In this document: positions 1 through 8,045 of the stretch, in pieces
Numbering within the stretch: the first letter of the stretch is position 1
How the letters are laid out: each line of letters opens with the position of its first letter
Position numbers and translations under genes: made by a program
Notes under the pieces: model-generated
The model's input: the letters and a program-made list of their open reading frames with translations, nothing else
The model's database searches: none
Told to the model about the DNA's origin: nothing
Assembly (NCBI GenBank): GCA_021805955.1
Contig: JAJZDO010000438.1
Location: forward strand, 1-14,119
Length of the DNA: 14,119 bases
Source: Acidobacteriota bacterium
GTDB lineage: Bacteria; Acidobacteriota; Terriglobia; Terriglobales; Acidobacteriaceae
Direction: 5' to 3'

Positions 1-80
1 CTTGACAGTCCCACAATGGTCTTTCGTAACCGCCAGCGTCTCCACGTCCAAGCCAGAGATTCTGCGTGGATAACTGCCTT

Positions 81-124
81 CGCGATTATGCATCTATGCC
101 GATGCATTGCTGTAGAGAATCGCG
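81..124. other. Nested inverted repeat (stem with one-sided bulge)
   Basis: CGCGATT (81-87) pairs with AATCGCG (118-124), and ATGCATC (88-94) pairs with GATGCAT (101-107) around the loop TATGCC. The left arm is continuous for 14 bases; the right arm carries a 10-base bulge. No U-tract follows, so a simple intrinsic terminator is unlikely. The stretch 1-251 has no gene I can support. A frame open from base 2 ends at a TAA at 71-73 and could be the tail of an upstream gene, but it is too short to judge. The structure could be a cruciform, a transcript end or chance. Confidence 0.35.
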
Positions 125-251
125 TTTGCCGTTACCGATTCTGCGAGCTTGGCTGAACCTTGGTTCATTCCGGCCTATTTTGCATCGTTCTATGAACTTC
201 CGGGCTGGGCACGTGTGTAGATGCGAATAGATAATGGAAACGGAGGCTCTA

Positions 252-1037
252 ATGAAAGACGACAAATCTCCTGACGAAGCGATCGAGGAAGCGATGTCGA
301 AGGCCGTCGAGAAAGTTGAGCATCTTGCCTTGGCGATCAGAGACACATCAGCTTCGGATGAGGACGTGTGGTACAGGAATCTGCTATTGGGTATTCTCAA
401 TTCGGCATTACTGGACTACAGATACGTTCAGATTGGGGCGAAGCAGAAATCCCCTTACCTTGCAGCGTGGAGCTGTCGCAACCTCCTTGAGTTGAAGGTC
501 ATCGCTACCTACGTGCTCGCGTCAACTGAAAACGCAAAGAGCTTCAAGAATGATTTTGTAGTTGATGCCAAAGAGTTTTATGAGGGGATCAGTAAGAGTC
601 ATAAGGCTACGCACCCAAAGCTGATTGCGGCATGGAGCGGCGCCATCCAGGATTTTGAAGGCCCGATGCGGAGTGCCTTGGAAGCAGGCCTGAAAAGAGA
701 GATCGAAAGTGGCCCCCAGACCGAAGCGACTGACGAAGAGGCTGACTCGTATCGCCAATTGATGGCAGAGTTTGGAATTAGTCCGAACGCTAAACCCAAA
801 CGTTCAGGCGACATTGCAAAACTCATCTCTCAGAGCGAAGAGTTCGATCCGATGTTCAAAGTCTGCTCCAAGATCATGCACAGAACGGCGCTATCCATTG
901 CTGCAAGCACTACGAGAGGGGCATTGGATGAAATCATTCCGCTCTTGGCATCTACGGCCGCAGGTGAGTTGCTATCCATTCACGAGTTGATAGACCAACA
1001 CTTTCAGCGACGAGGCGTGCAACTTCCAGAACTCTAA
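252..1037 (+). CDS. Hypothetical helical protein, 261 aa
   Basis: I do not recognise this gene with certainty. The start at 252 is preferred over the in-frame ATG at 234 because GGAGG (242-246) lies five bases before it. The product appears soluble and mostly alpha-helical: a charged N-terminal helix (about residues 5-30), a stretch around residues 68-90 with the pattern R76..L-E80, an acidic linker (150-170) and a C-terminal part with SKIMH (206-210). An 'R..LE' helix followed later by a 'S..xH' helix is the layout of several HEPN-like or DUF5677-type families; that link is a guess from layout only. No signal peptide, membrane segment or enzyme motif is visible. It converges with the 1703-2113 gene, and the RAYT unit begins 23 bases after its stop. 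Confidence 0.75.
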   Translation: MKDDKSPDEAIEEAMSKAVEKVEHLALAIRDTSASDEDVWYRNLLLGILNSALLDYRYVQIGAKQKSPYLAAWSCRNLLELKVIATYVLASTENAKSFKNDFVVDAKEFYEGISKSHKATHPKLIAAWSGAIQDFEGPMRSALEAGLKREIESGPQTEATDEEADSYRQLMAEFGISPNAKPKRSGDIAKLISQSEEFDPMFKVCSKIMHRTALSIAASTTRGALDEIIPLLASTAAGELLSIHELIDQHFQRRGVQLPEL

Positions 1038-1060
1038 TCTTCGCAGCCCTATCCCCGAAC

Positions 1061-1098
1061 GCGGGTGGCCCACTCAAGCGTCTTTTGCTTGAGTGGGG
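1061..1098 (+). repeat. Left 38-bp REP-type repeat with hairpin
   Basis: The core CCCACTCAAGC (1069-1079) pairs perfectly over 11 bp with GCTTGAGTGGG (1087-1097) around the loop GTCTTTT. A conserved GCGGGTGG tail lies outside the hairpin, like the short sequence next to the palindrome that RAYT proteins read. It is the exact reverse complement of 1644-1681. A GTG that could open the transposase frame (1093) lies inside the right arm. Confidence 0.9.
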
Positions 1099-1119
1099 GA
1101 CCGGAGTAAGCTGTCCTTC

Positions 1120-1668
1120 ATGCCAACTCGGCTTCAGCGATTCCACCGTTCCGGACAGACGCATTTCATCACGTTTGCGTGCTGGCATCGTCGGTCGAAC
1201 TTCGCAGATCCCACTACCAGGCCCGTGTTCGAAGCCGCGCTGGAACGAATCCGCCAGGACTACCTGCTCTGTGTCTATGGGTACGTTGTCATGCCCGACC
1301 ATGTGCATCTGTTGTTGAGCGAGCCACGCCGCGAAACGCTTGCCGTTGCCATCAAGTCCCTCAAGCAGGGCGTGTCCCGCCGGCTGATCGGCGACGCGCC
1401 TCACTTCTGGCAAAAGCGCTACTACGACTTCAATCTTCGGAGCCAGGAACAATGCAGGGAAAAGCTGCGCTACATTCATCGCAATCCCGTCAAGTAAGAA
1501 CTATGCGCGTGGCCGGAGGATTGGGAGTGGAGCAGCTTTCGGCACTACGCCACAGGGCAGGAAGGAATCGTCGAAATTGAGTCGGATTGGACGGCAAACA
1601 AACGAGAAAGGGCAGTCGGACGACTGTGCGCGCTCATCTGGAACCCCACTCAAGCAAAAGACGCTTGA
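1120..1668 (+). pseudogene. REP-associated tyrosine transposase (RAYT), split by in-frame TAA
   Basis: RAYTs are single-strand HUH nucleases of the Y1/IS200-like superfamily that cut and join REP palindromes through a 5'-phosphotyrosine. Counting from ATG 1120, the HUH pair is H61-V-H63 in VMPDHVHLLL, and the candidate catalytic Tyr is in WQKRYYDF (Y101/Y102). The frame reaches the conserved NPVK (122-125) and then meets TAA at 1495-1497. The same frame continues for 56 codons with the family's conserved C-terminal block (PEDWEWSSFRHYATG, then VEIESDW) and ends in TGA at 1666-1668, inside the right repeat. So this is a nonsense change at a site normally read as NPVK-R-G-L, with no frameshift. 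A GTG at 1093 is an alternative start but falls inside the left repeat. The truncated 125-aa product keeps the catalytic residues, so residual activity cannot be excluded. Confidence 0.85.
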
Positions 1669-1681
1669 GTGGGCCACCCGC
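1644..1681 (-). repeat. Right 38-bp REP-type repeat with hairpin
   Basis: Exact reverse complement of 1061-1098, with the same 11-bp stem (CCCACTCAAGC at 1645-1655 pairing with GCTTGAGTGGG at 1663-1673). The read-through stop of the transposase frame (TGA 1666-1668) falls in the distal arm, so gene and repeat overlap at this end. Confidence 0.9.
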
Positions 1682-1702
1682 CGACATCTTAGATGGCGGA
1701 GT

Positions 1703-2113
1703 TTATGGCAACTTGGGGTGAGTTGTTCCTGCTTTCTTATGAACAAATCTCACCGCATCTCGAATTACAAAGTACAGGTTCCGCAGATCCATACCCTCGC
1801 CAGCTTCATCGAACCCAAGAGCAAACCGGATTGGTATTCCAGGCCGGCTTGCGGGTATTTTTTCGTCAGAACTCTGCACATGCTTAAAATGATGCGCAAG
1901 TATATCCACCAATTTGAACTCCAGAGACTCTTTACACCAGTCTTGACGGAGTTTTGCAGGACGGACTCCACTTTCTTCGGCGGCACGATCGACAGCGTGG
2001 AAGATCGCCACGCAAGCTAAGTAAGCGTGGCGAAATGAACCACTGTTGCCCACAGAAAAATCGTCGAACGTCGGGTCAACTATGACCTCAAGATACCGGG
2101 CAAGCGTCTTCAT
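1703..2113 (-). CDS. Conserved-looking hypothetical protein, 136 aa
   Basis: The family is not identified. This strand is chosen because the translation reads as a compact helical protein. After MKTLARYLEVIVDPTFDDF comes a helix with FRHAYLACVAIFHAVDRAA (about residues 27-46), then LRQDWCKESLEFKLVDILAHHFKHV (about 55-79), a Gly/Pro turn, and DLRNLYFVIRDAVRFVHKKA near the end. The overlapping plus-strand frame is rich in unlikely residue runs and gives no plausible fold. There is no signal peptide or membrane segment. The Shine-Dalgarno region before ATG 2113 is weak (GGCTACCC about 10 bases upstream). The gene converges with the 252-1037 gene, with the RAYT unit ending 21 bases beyond its stop. 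Confidence 0.7.
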   Translation of the reverse strand: MKTLARYLEVIVDPTFDDFSVGNSGSFRHAYLACVAIFHAVDRAAEESGVRPAKLRQDWCKESLEFKLVDILAHHFKHVQSSDEKIPASRPGIPIRFALGFDEAGEGMDLRNLYFVIRDAVRFVHKKAGTTHPKLP

Positions 2114-2215
2114 ATCAGATTAGGGTAGCCGATTCGGCTTTGTGCTCAAGCAAAAAGGTTCAGTACTCGGTAGTCGGTCAGTGTCCAACGATCCAGAGCA
2201 GCGCGAATTTCAACT

Positions 2216-2260
2216 GTTGCCCACAGGGCAACGCACTCATCCAGGGCCGCCAACCGGCGG
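2216..2260. repeat. Two adjacent short palindromes
   Basis: GTTGCCC-ACA-GGGCAAC (2216-2232) has a 7-bp perfect stem. CCGCC-AACC-GGCGG (2247-2260) has a 5-bp GC-only stem. Neither is followed by a T-run on either strand. The 13-mer CTGTTGCCCACAG that opens the first (2214-2226) also occurs at 2043-2055, inside the 5' part of the neighbouring minus-strand gene. Confidence 0.4.
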
Positions 2261-2583
2261 GACCCGGGTTGAAGGTGAATGGATTCCTGCAAGCGCCCTG
2301 GCATTCCGCGATGCCGGGTGGCCGATGGAAGCGCGGTCGGCGCGGGCCCCCGTGGCGATGCCTGAATCAAGGATGGTTGGCCGCGGAGCAACCATGCCGG
2401 TCGCCTGCCATGAGGAAACCGCTTCTTTCTTGTTGGCGCTTCAACGGCTCCGAAGTTGATACAATGGAGGTAAGCACTTCCCTGGCGCCTTCCTCAAGCC
2501 AGCGTATTTCCCGGATCGCACGGAGTTTCCGGCCGCAGATTGTCATTTTTTCCAGAAAAGTCGCCGCAAACGCGGAAATTACT

Positions 2584-2599
2584 TGAGGTTTCAACCTCA
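2584..2599. promoter_or_regulatory. 16-bp near-perfect dyad, possible operator
   Basis: TGAGGTT-TC-AACCTCA is a dyad with 7-bp arms and a two-base centre. The centre is too small for a good RNA hairpin, so a protein-binding dyad is the likelier reading. There is no clear gene start next to it, and chance cannot be excluded. Confidence 0.25.
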
Positions 2600-2635
2600 T
2601 AGAGCAGCAATCAAAGCGCTTGCCCCAAAAATACC

Positions 2636-2677
2636 CCTGCATAATCCTTCAACTATCCTGCATAATCCTTCAACTTT
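2636..2677. repeat. Tandem duplication of a 21-bp unit
   Basis: A unit beginning CCTGCATAATCC and ending CAACTAT (2636-2656) is followed at once by a copy ending CAACTTT (2657-2677); 20 of 21 positions agree. The period is exactly two DNA helical turns. It lies downstream of the epimerase stop. No function is evident; slipped-strand duplication is the simplest origin. Confidence 0.8.
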
Positions 2678-2749
2678 GAACCTGCGGCTCCCCCGCAAGT
2701 TTGCGCCGTTACCAGTGAACCAAAGCCAGCGCAGCTCTTTTACCCTGTT

Positions 2750-3727
2750 TTATGCTCTTGCGCCGACGGTCTTTCGCAGTTGTGCCTGACGCTGCTCGCG
2801 ATACCAATCCACCGTGCGCTGCAGCCCTTCGAGAAAACCAATTTTCGGGTCGTATCCGAGTGCCTCGCGGGCCGCCGAGATATCGGCGTAGGAGTGTTTG
2901 ATATCGCCTTCTCGGGGAGGGCCATATTTTGGCGGATTTTTGTACCCGGTCAACTCGGCGATCAATTTATAGGTTTGGTTCAACGTGTACGGTTCGCCGC
3001 AGGCGCAGTTGAACATGCGTCCCGCCACTTTTTCCGCGGGAGCTGCCGCCGCCTTCAAGTTCGCCTGGACAACATTTTCGACGTAGGTAAAGTCGCGGCT
3101 CTGCTCGCCGTCGCCATGGATTGTCGGCTGCTCGCCTTCCAGCATCATCGTCGCAAATTTCGCCATCACGCCGCTGTAAGGGGAATCCGGAGCCTGGCGC
3201 GGGCCAAAAATGTTGAAGTAACGCAGCGCCACCGTCTCCAGCCCATACACTTCCCAATAGCTGCGCAGATACAGTTCACCCACCAATTTCTGCACCGCAT
3301 ACGGCGAGAGCGGCCCAGGCAACATGTTTTCCAACTGCGGCAGCGGATTGCGATTGCCGTAAGCGGAAGAAGACGCCGCATAGACGACGCGCTTGACTCC
3401 TGCTTGGCGCGCGCCTTCCAGCAGATTGAAGGTCCCGTCAATGTTGGCGGTGTGGCTGGTGCGGGGATCCTTCACCGACAGGGGCACCGAAGGAATCGCG
3501 CCCTCATGAAAAATAATGTCGACGCCTTGGCAGGCTTTTGCGACCCGATCTTCATCGCGCAAGTCGATTTCGAGGATCTCGATGTCGTCTTGCCATGGCG
3601 TCAGGTTCTCGCGCTTGCCGGTGGAAAAATTATCCAGGGCGCGAACCGTCTCGCCTCTTTCTACAAGCGCCTGCGTCAACCATGAGCCGATAAAGCCTGC
3701 TGCTCCCGTAACTAAATAGGTGGCCAT
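2750..3727 (-). CDS. NAD-dependent nucleotide-sugar epimerase (extended SDR, UDP-glucose/GlcNAc 4-epimerase-like)
   Basis: This is a cytoplasmic extended short-chain dehydrogenase of 325 aa, the usual length for the family. The Rossmann NAD loop is GAAGFIG (8-14), with the ribose-binding acid in LDNFSTG (31-37). The catalytic set is Ser in ASSSAYG (118-124) plus Y143-x-x-x-K147 in SPYAVQK. The substrate-side motifs RYFNIFGPRQ (169-178) and RDFTYVENVV (211-220) follow. Such enzymes interconvert UDP-sugars for polysaccharide or O-antigen synthesis. The sequence recalls the WbpP/GalE group, but the substrate (UDP-Glc, UDP-GlcNAc or an acid) cannot be set by eye. The start is supported by AAAGGAG four bases upstream. 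There are no sugar-biosynthesis neighbours; the gene is divergent from rnpB across about 140 bp and probably has its own promoter there. Confidence 0.93.
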   Translation of the reverse strand: MATYLVTGAAGFIGSWLTQALVERGETVRALDNFSTGKRENLTPWQDDIEILEIDLRDEDRVAKACQGVDIIFHEGAIPSVPLSVKDPRTSHTANIDGTFNLLEGARQAGVKRVVYAASSSAYGNRNPLPQLENMLPGPLSPYAVQKLVGELYLRSYWEVYGLETVALRYFNIFGPRQAPDSPYSGVMAKFATMMLEGEQPTIHGDGEQSRDFTYVENVVQANLKAAAAPAEKVAGRMFNCACGEPYTLNQTYKLIAELTGYKNPPKYGPPREGDIKHSYADISAAREALGYDPKIGFLEGLQRTVDWYREQRQAQLRKTVGARA

Positions 3728-3867
3728 ACTTCTCCTTTGCGTAGGGGGGCGTAGGGTTTCGCGGCCGATGCTCTACCCAAGGCCATCATAGCAACCGAAG
3801 TGTCACAATTCAGCGAAAGCCGCGTCATATTGCGGGATACTTCCGTTACGGTTCAGATACCATAGGG

Positions 3868-4270
3868 GTAGCAGGCGGCTGGGCGATCGCTGCCGGTTCG
3901 CCGCAAGGCAAACCGGGAGAGGAAAGTCCGAACTCCGCAGGGCAGTGTGCCGGATAACGTCCGGGACCGGAGCGTCAAGGCTTCGGGACGGCTAGTGCCA
4001 CAGAGAAAATACCGCCGCATCCCTAAAGGATGCGGTAAGGGTGAAAAGGTGCGGTAAGAGCGCACCGCTTCGGCTGTAAGGTCGGAGGCATGGTAAACCC
4101 CACACGGAGCAAGACCAAATAGGCGGGAAGCGTTGCAGCGTAAGCGGCAACGCGCGTGCTGGCCCGGTGCGCCAAACCCGCGGGTAGGTCGCTATGAGCG
4201 TTCGCAGTAATGCGACGCCTAGAGGAATGATCGTCCTCGACAAAATTCGGCTTACAGGCCGCCTGCTATA
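3868..4270 (+). ncRNA. rnpB: RNase P RNA, bacterial type A
   Basis: This is the catalytic RNA of RNase P, which trims tRNA 5' leaders. The P1 helix closes the molecule: TAGCAGGCGGC (3869-3879) pairs with GCCGCCTGCTA (4258-4268). The universal core is present in order: GAGAGGAAAGTCCG (3917-3930), the P12-type hairpin around GGTGCGGTAAGAGCGCACC, GGCATGGTAAACCCC (about 4087-4101), GAGCAAGACCAAATAGGCGGGAA (about 4107-4129), and the 3' block AGAGGAATGATCG followed by ACAAAATTCGGCTTACAGG. The length of about 400 nt is normal. Ends are set from P1 and may be a few bases off. A weak -10-like TACCAT (3858-3863) sits at the right distance from the 5' end, but no convincing -35 is seen. It is the only clear + gene among the central minus-strand genes. 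Confidence 0.97.
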
Positions 4271-4329
4271 TTTTCTCAACACGTTGCGTTCGCGGAGTTG
4301 TTAGGCTGTATGGCGCGTGTCGAAACGCC

Positions 4330-4827
4330 TCAGTAGGAAAGAAAAACCGCGCGCGATACCACGAGGATGCTACCTCCGACGGCCACCATGTCCTCAATCA
4401 GCGCGACGGGCAGGTCATGCCAGTGGAAAGTGTGCACCCATCCTTTGCGGACTTCGTAGCCCAGCAGCGCGCCGAGAATCGCGCCGACGACGCCGACTGC
4501 CGCGCAGGTTTCCCAGTTTGCACCCCAGGCTTGACCGCTGACCATGCCGCAAATAAACCCGAAGATGACGCGGCCAATGATTCCTGGTGGCTTGAGGCGA
4601 CTGGGAGTCGACGGTAATTTATCCATGACGATTTCTCCAAACGCCAGAAGCGTCAGGATGATGACGGCGGCCCAGGTGTGCAGAAAGTGAAGGGAACTCC
4701 CGGGAATATGCATGTACCGGAAACGCAGCGTCCATGCCAGAACGGCGATGGGAGTGAATGTGCGCAGTCCTGTCAATCCTCCCAGGCAAACTGCAACCAG
4801 AAGCACCGGAAAAATGCTGTCCGACAT
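4330..4827 (-). CDS. DUF4126 family inner-membrane protein
   Basis: A 165-aa integral membrane protein of unknown function. Hydrophobic segments lie at about residues 5-20, 25-35, 50-65, 84-102, 106-125 and 142-160. Family-typical stretches are GLRTFTP (20-26) and the polar loop DKLPSTPSRLKPPG (69-82) before an Arg. A start further upstream is possible in frame, but ATG 4827 is preceded by GGAGG with a five-base gap and opens directly with the first membrane helix. It lies about 180 bp downstream of glyA on the same strand, so loose co-transcription is possible but not shown. DUF4126 proteins have no established biochemical role, so none is claimed. Confidence 0.87.
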   Translation of the reverse strand: MSDSIFPVLLVAVCLGGLTGLRTFTPIAVLAWTLRFRYMHIPGSSLHFLHTWAAVIILTLLAFGEIVMDKLPSTPSRLKPPGIIGRVIFGFICGMVSGQAWGANWETCAAVGVVGAILGALLGYEVRKGWVHTFHWHDLPVALIEDMVAVGGSILVVSRAVFLSY

Positions 4828-5009
4828 TGAGGCCTCCACGCAAGTTCGATGGCGCGTAGCGAAAAACGATCGCCACGTACACATCTTTTCCTGTTGGAAA
4901 TGAATTGTAAATAGGATTCGAGGACGATCCGGCGCAATTTCGCGCGCTTTGGGCCCACGCCGCACCGGCCACTCGATTCCGGGCGTAGCGCAGGGCGGGA
5001 TTGGAAAAC

Positions 5010-6296
<1,287 letters not shown>

Positions 6297-6507
6297 ACTG
6301 AAATTCTAACCTACCCGAATGGGAGCAATGGTTCGTATCCGCGCGCATACAACCCCGCGATGCGGTCGTGGCACCGCAACAACTTACGCTTCCATCCAGA
6401 GGATCGCTTCTCCATCGCGCCTGCTGGAAAACCACAAACCAGAGCCCGTTCAGATTGTCACGATCTACTGCTGTAGGATTGTGATTTTGCGGAAAAACGA
6501 GACTGGC

Positions 6508-7833
6508 TCAGTTGTGGGGCTCTGACGTTGCTGCTTCCGTTTCTGCTCCCAACAACTCGTGCTCGCTCAACTGGTTTACTTTGCGCAGTGCAGGAAACAT
6601 CACGGACCACGCGACCGTGACCGCAATGGCCCCCACGCCTCCAATGACCACCGCTGGCACCGCACCCCACCACTGGGCAGTCACGCCGCTTTCAAAACTC
6701 CCAAATTCATTGCTGGCTCCGATGAACAAGGCATTCACGGCACTTACCCGCCCGCGCATCGCCTGCGGAGTGGCCAACTGCAGCATGGACGATCGGACGA
6801 TGATGCTCACCATATCGGCGGCTCCGACAATAAACAACGCTGCCAACGACAGTGCCATATTGCGCGATAGCCCAAATACCACCGTGGCGGCGCCGAATAT
6901 CGCCACAGAAAATAACATCCGAACCCCGGCGTGGTGGCTCATCGGCCGCCATGTCATCAAAACTGAGATACAAAGCGCCCCCAGTGCAGGAGCGGCACGC
7001 AATATTCCCAGACCGGTAGGACCGGAGTGCAGAATATTTTCTGCAAAAATCGGCAGCAGGGCGACAGCCCCGCCCAACAGCACCGCAAATAGATCTAGCG
7101 TCGTGACACCAAGCAGCAGCTTTTTGTGCCACATGTACCGGAATCCCGCCAAAAGTGTTTCAGCCGATATGGCCCGTTGCTCCTGCCGCCCCGGACGTAC
7201 CGAAAGCGAAGCCAGCAGGAACAAAAAGACGAACAGCGTGAGCAGGGTGACCGCGTAGACGATGGAGCCACCGGCCAGGTGCTTGCCGATTGGGCTCGGC
7301 AGCCAACGCAGCAGGGGCAAAGTAAATAGCAATCCTCCCAACGCCGGACCGACAAAATTTGCTAGCTGAAAGATCGACGCCCCCCAGGAAACAGCGTTGA
7401 CAAAATCTCCCTTTGGCACCAAGTGTGGCAGCAACGCTGAACTGGCCGGCCCGCTAAACGAACGCCCCGTGCCCACCAGGAACAGAACAGCAAACAAAGC
7501 TGCGACGTGTTGGGTGCCGATCCATGACAAGTAGAAGAGCGTTCCCGTGCAAAGACATTGCAGACTATAGCAAACCAGGATAATGTGCCTTCTGTCGTAG
7601 CGATCTGCCGTATGACCGCTAATGAGCAGGAATAAAATGCCGGGAAGAAACAGAGCCAGGCCAGCATAGCCGAGATCGATGGCTTGATGGGTGATCGCGT
7701 AGATTTGCCAGGCCACAGCAACCGCCTGCGCCTCGGCGCCAATAATAACCAACAGCCGCGCCAACTGATACCGGCGAAAGTCGCGGGAGGCAAATGCGGC
7801 AGCGGCGCGGGTCGGCTCGTGCGGAATCGACAT
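6508..7833 (-). CDS. MFS exporter of the EntS-like (MFS_3 / transmembrane secretion effector) group
   Basis: A predicted 12-helix major facilitator transporter of 441 aa in the inner membrane. TM1 covers about residues 25-47 (RLLVIIGAEAQAVAVAWQIY). The family motif A between TM2 and TM3 is GHTADRYDRRHI (73-84). A GRSFSGPASSALLPHLVP stretch is characteristic of the EntS/bacillibactin-exporter type of drug and siderophore efflux proteins. A charged central loop (RPGRQEQR) separates the two halves. Starting at ATG 7833 puts AGGA eight bases upstream and gives the normal short cytoplasmic N-terminus. The frame is open upstream to a GTG at 8019, adding 62 codons with one extra hydrophobic stretch, which would be unusual. 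The substrate is unknown: no siderophore or antibiotic genes are near. Confidence 0.9.
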   Translation of the reverse strand: MSIPHEPTRAAAAFASRDFRRYQLARLLVIIGAEAQAVAVAWQIYAITHQAIDLGYAGLALFLPGILFLLISGHTADRYDRRHIILVCYSLQCLCTGTLFYLSWIGTQHVAALFAVLFLVGTGRSFSGPASSALLPHLVPKGDFVNAVSWGASIFQLANFVGPALGGLLFTLPLLRWLPSPIGKHLAGGSIVYAVTLLTLFVFLFLLASLSVRPGRQEQRAISAETLLAGFRYMWHKKLLLGVTTLDLFAVLLGGAVALLPIFAENILHSGPTGLGILRAAPALGALCISVLMTWRPMSHHAGVRMLFSVAIFGAATVVFGLSRNMALSLAALFIVGAADMVSIIVRSSMLQLATPQAMRGRVSAVNALFIGASNEFGSFESGVTAQWWGAVPAVVIGGVGAIAVTVAWSVMFPALRKVNQLSEHELLGAETEAATSEPHN

Positions 7834-8045
7834 CCCTTCTATCCTGTCATAGTTTCGTCGCACCACGCTCCGGCGCGACACAGCTTCGTGCGCAAACCTC
7901 CACGACACCAAAAAGGATGTCAGAGCGATGGCGTTCCAGATCAGCCACGAGCCAGCCAGTTGCACGACGCTAAACCATAGAAAAGATTTTCGTATGTGAA
8001 GAGAATTTCTACGTAACACCGTGACCAGCGCTTACGCACTAAGCT

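Larger units (their letters stand above)
1061..1681 (+). mobile_element. REP/RAYT unit (REP-associated transposase between inverted REP palindromes)
   Basis: A transposase reading frame of the RAYT family lies between two perfect 38-bp inverted repeats (1061-1098 and 1644-1681), each containing a hairpin. Known RAYT genes are typically flanked by inverted REP sequences, which their protein recognises and nicks; this unit has that layout in compact form. Both ends match exactly over 38 bases and diverge immediately outside, which fixes the borders. No target-site duplication is seen, as expected for this class. The unit fills the gap between two convergent genes, leaving 23 bp on the left and 21 bp on the right. 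The family assignment is firm; whether the unit still moves is doubtful because the gene carries a stop codon. Confidence 0.85.
2114..2749. other. 636-bp spacer without a supportable gene
   Basis: Several overlapping frames of 40-148 codons exist on both strands, but none has a recognisable motif or a convincing ribosome site. The left half (about 2240-2420) is notably GC-rich. The spacer holds the short palindromes at 2216-2232, 2247-2260 and 2584-2599 and the 21-bp tandem repeat at 2636-2677. It may be decayed coding sequence or an intergenic island of repeats. Confidence 0.5.

Noticed and set aside
1577..2020. 147-codon + frame overlapping the 1703-2113 gene
   Set aside because: It begins inside the RAYT C-terminal frame and its residue pattern is implausible, while the minus-strand product reads as a globular helical protein.
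2142..2642. Overlapping frames of 80-148 codons on both strands of the spacer
   Set aside because: GC-rich sequence keeps several frames open at once; none has a recognisable domain or a convincing start.
2780..3685. 301-codon open frame on + opposite the epimerase
   Set aside because: It is the antisense shadow of a clear SDR enzyme with all its motifs; its translation is Arg/His/Gln-rich with no fold signature.
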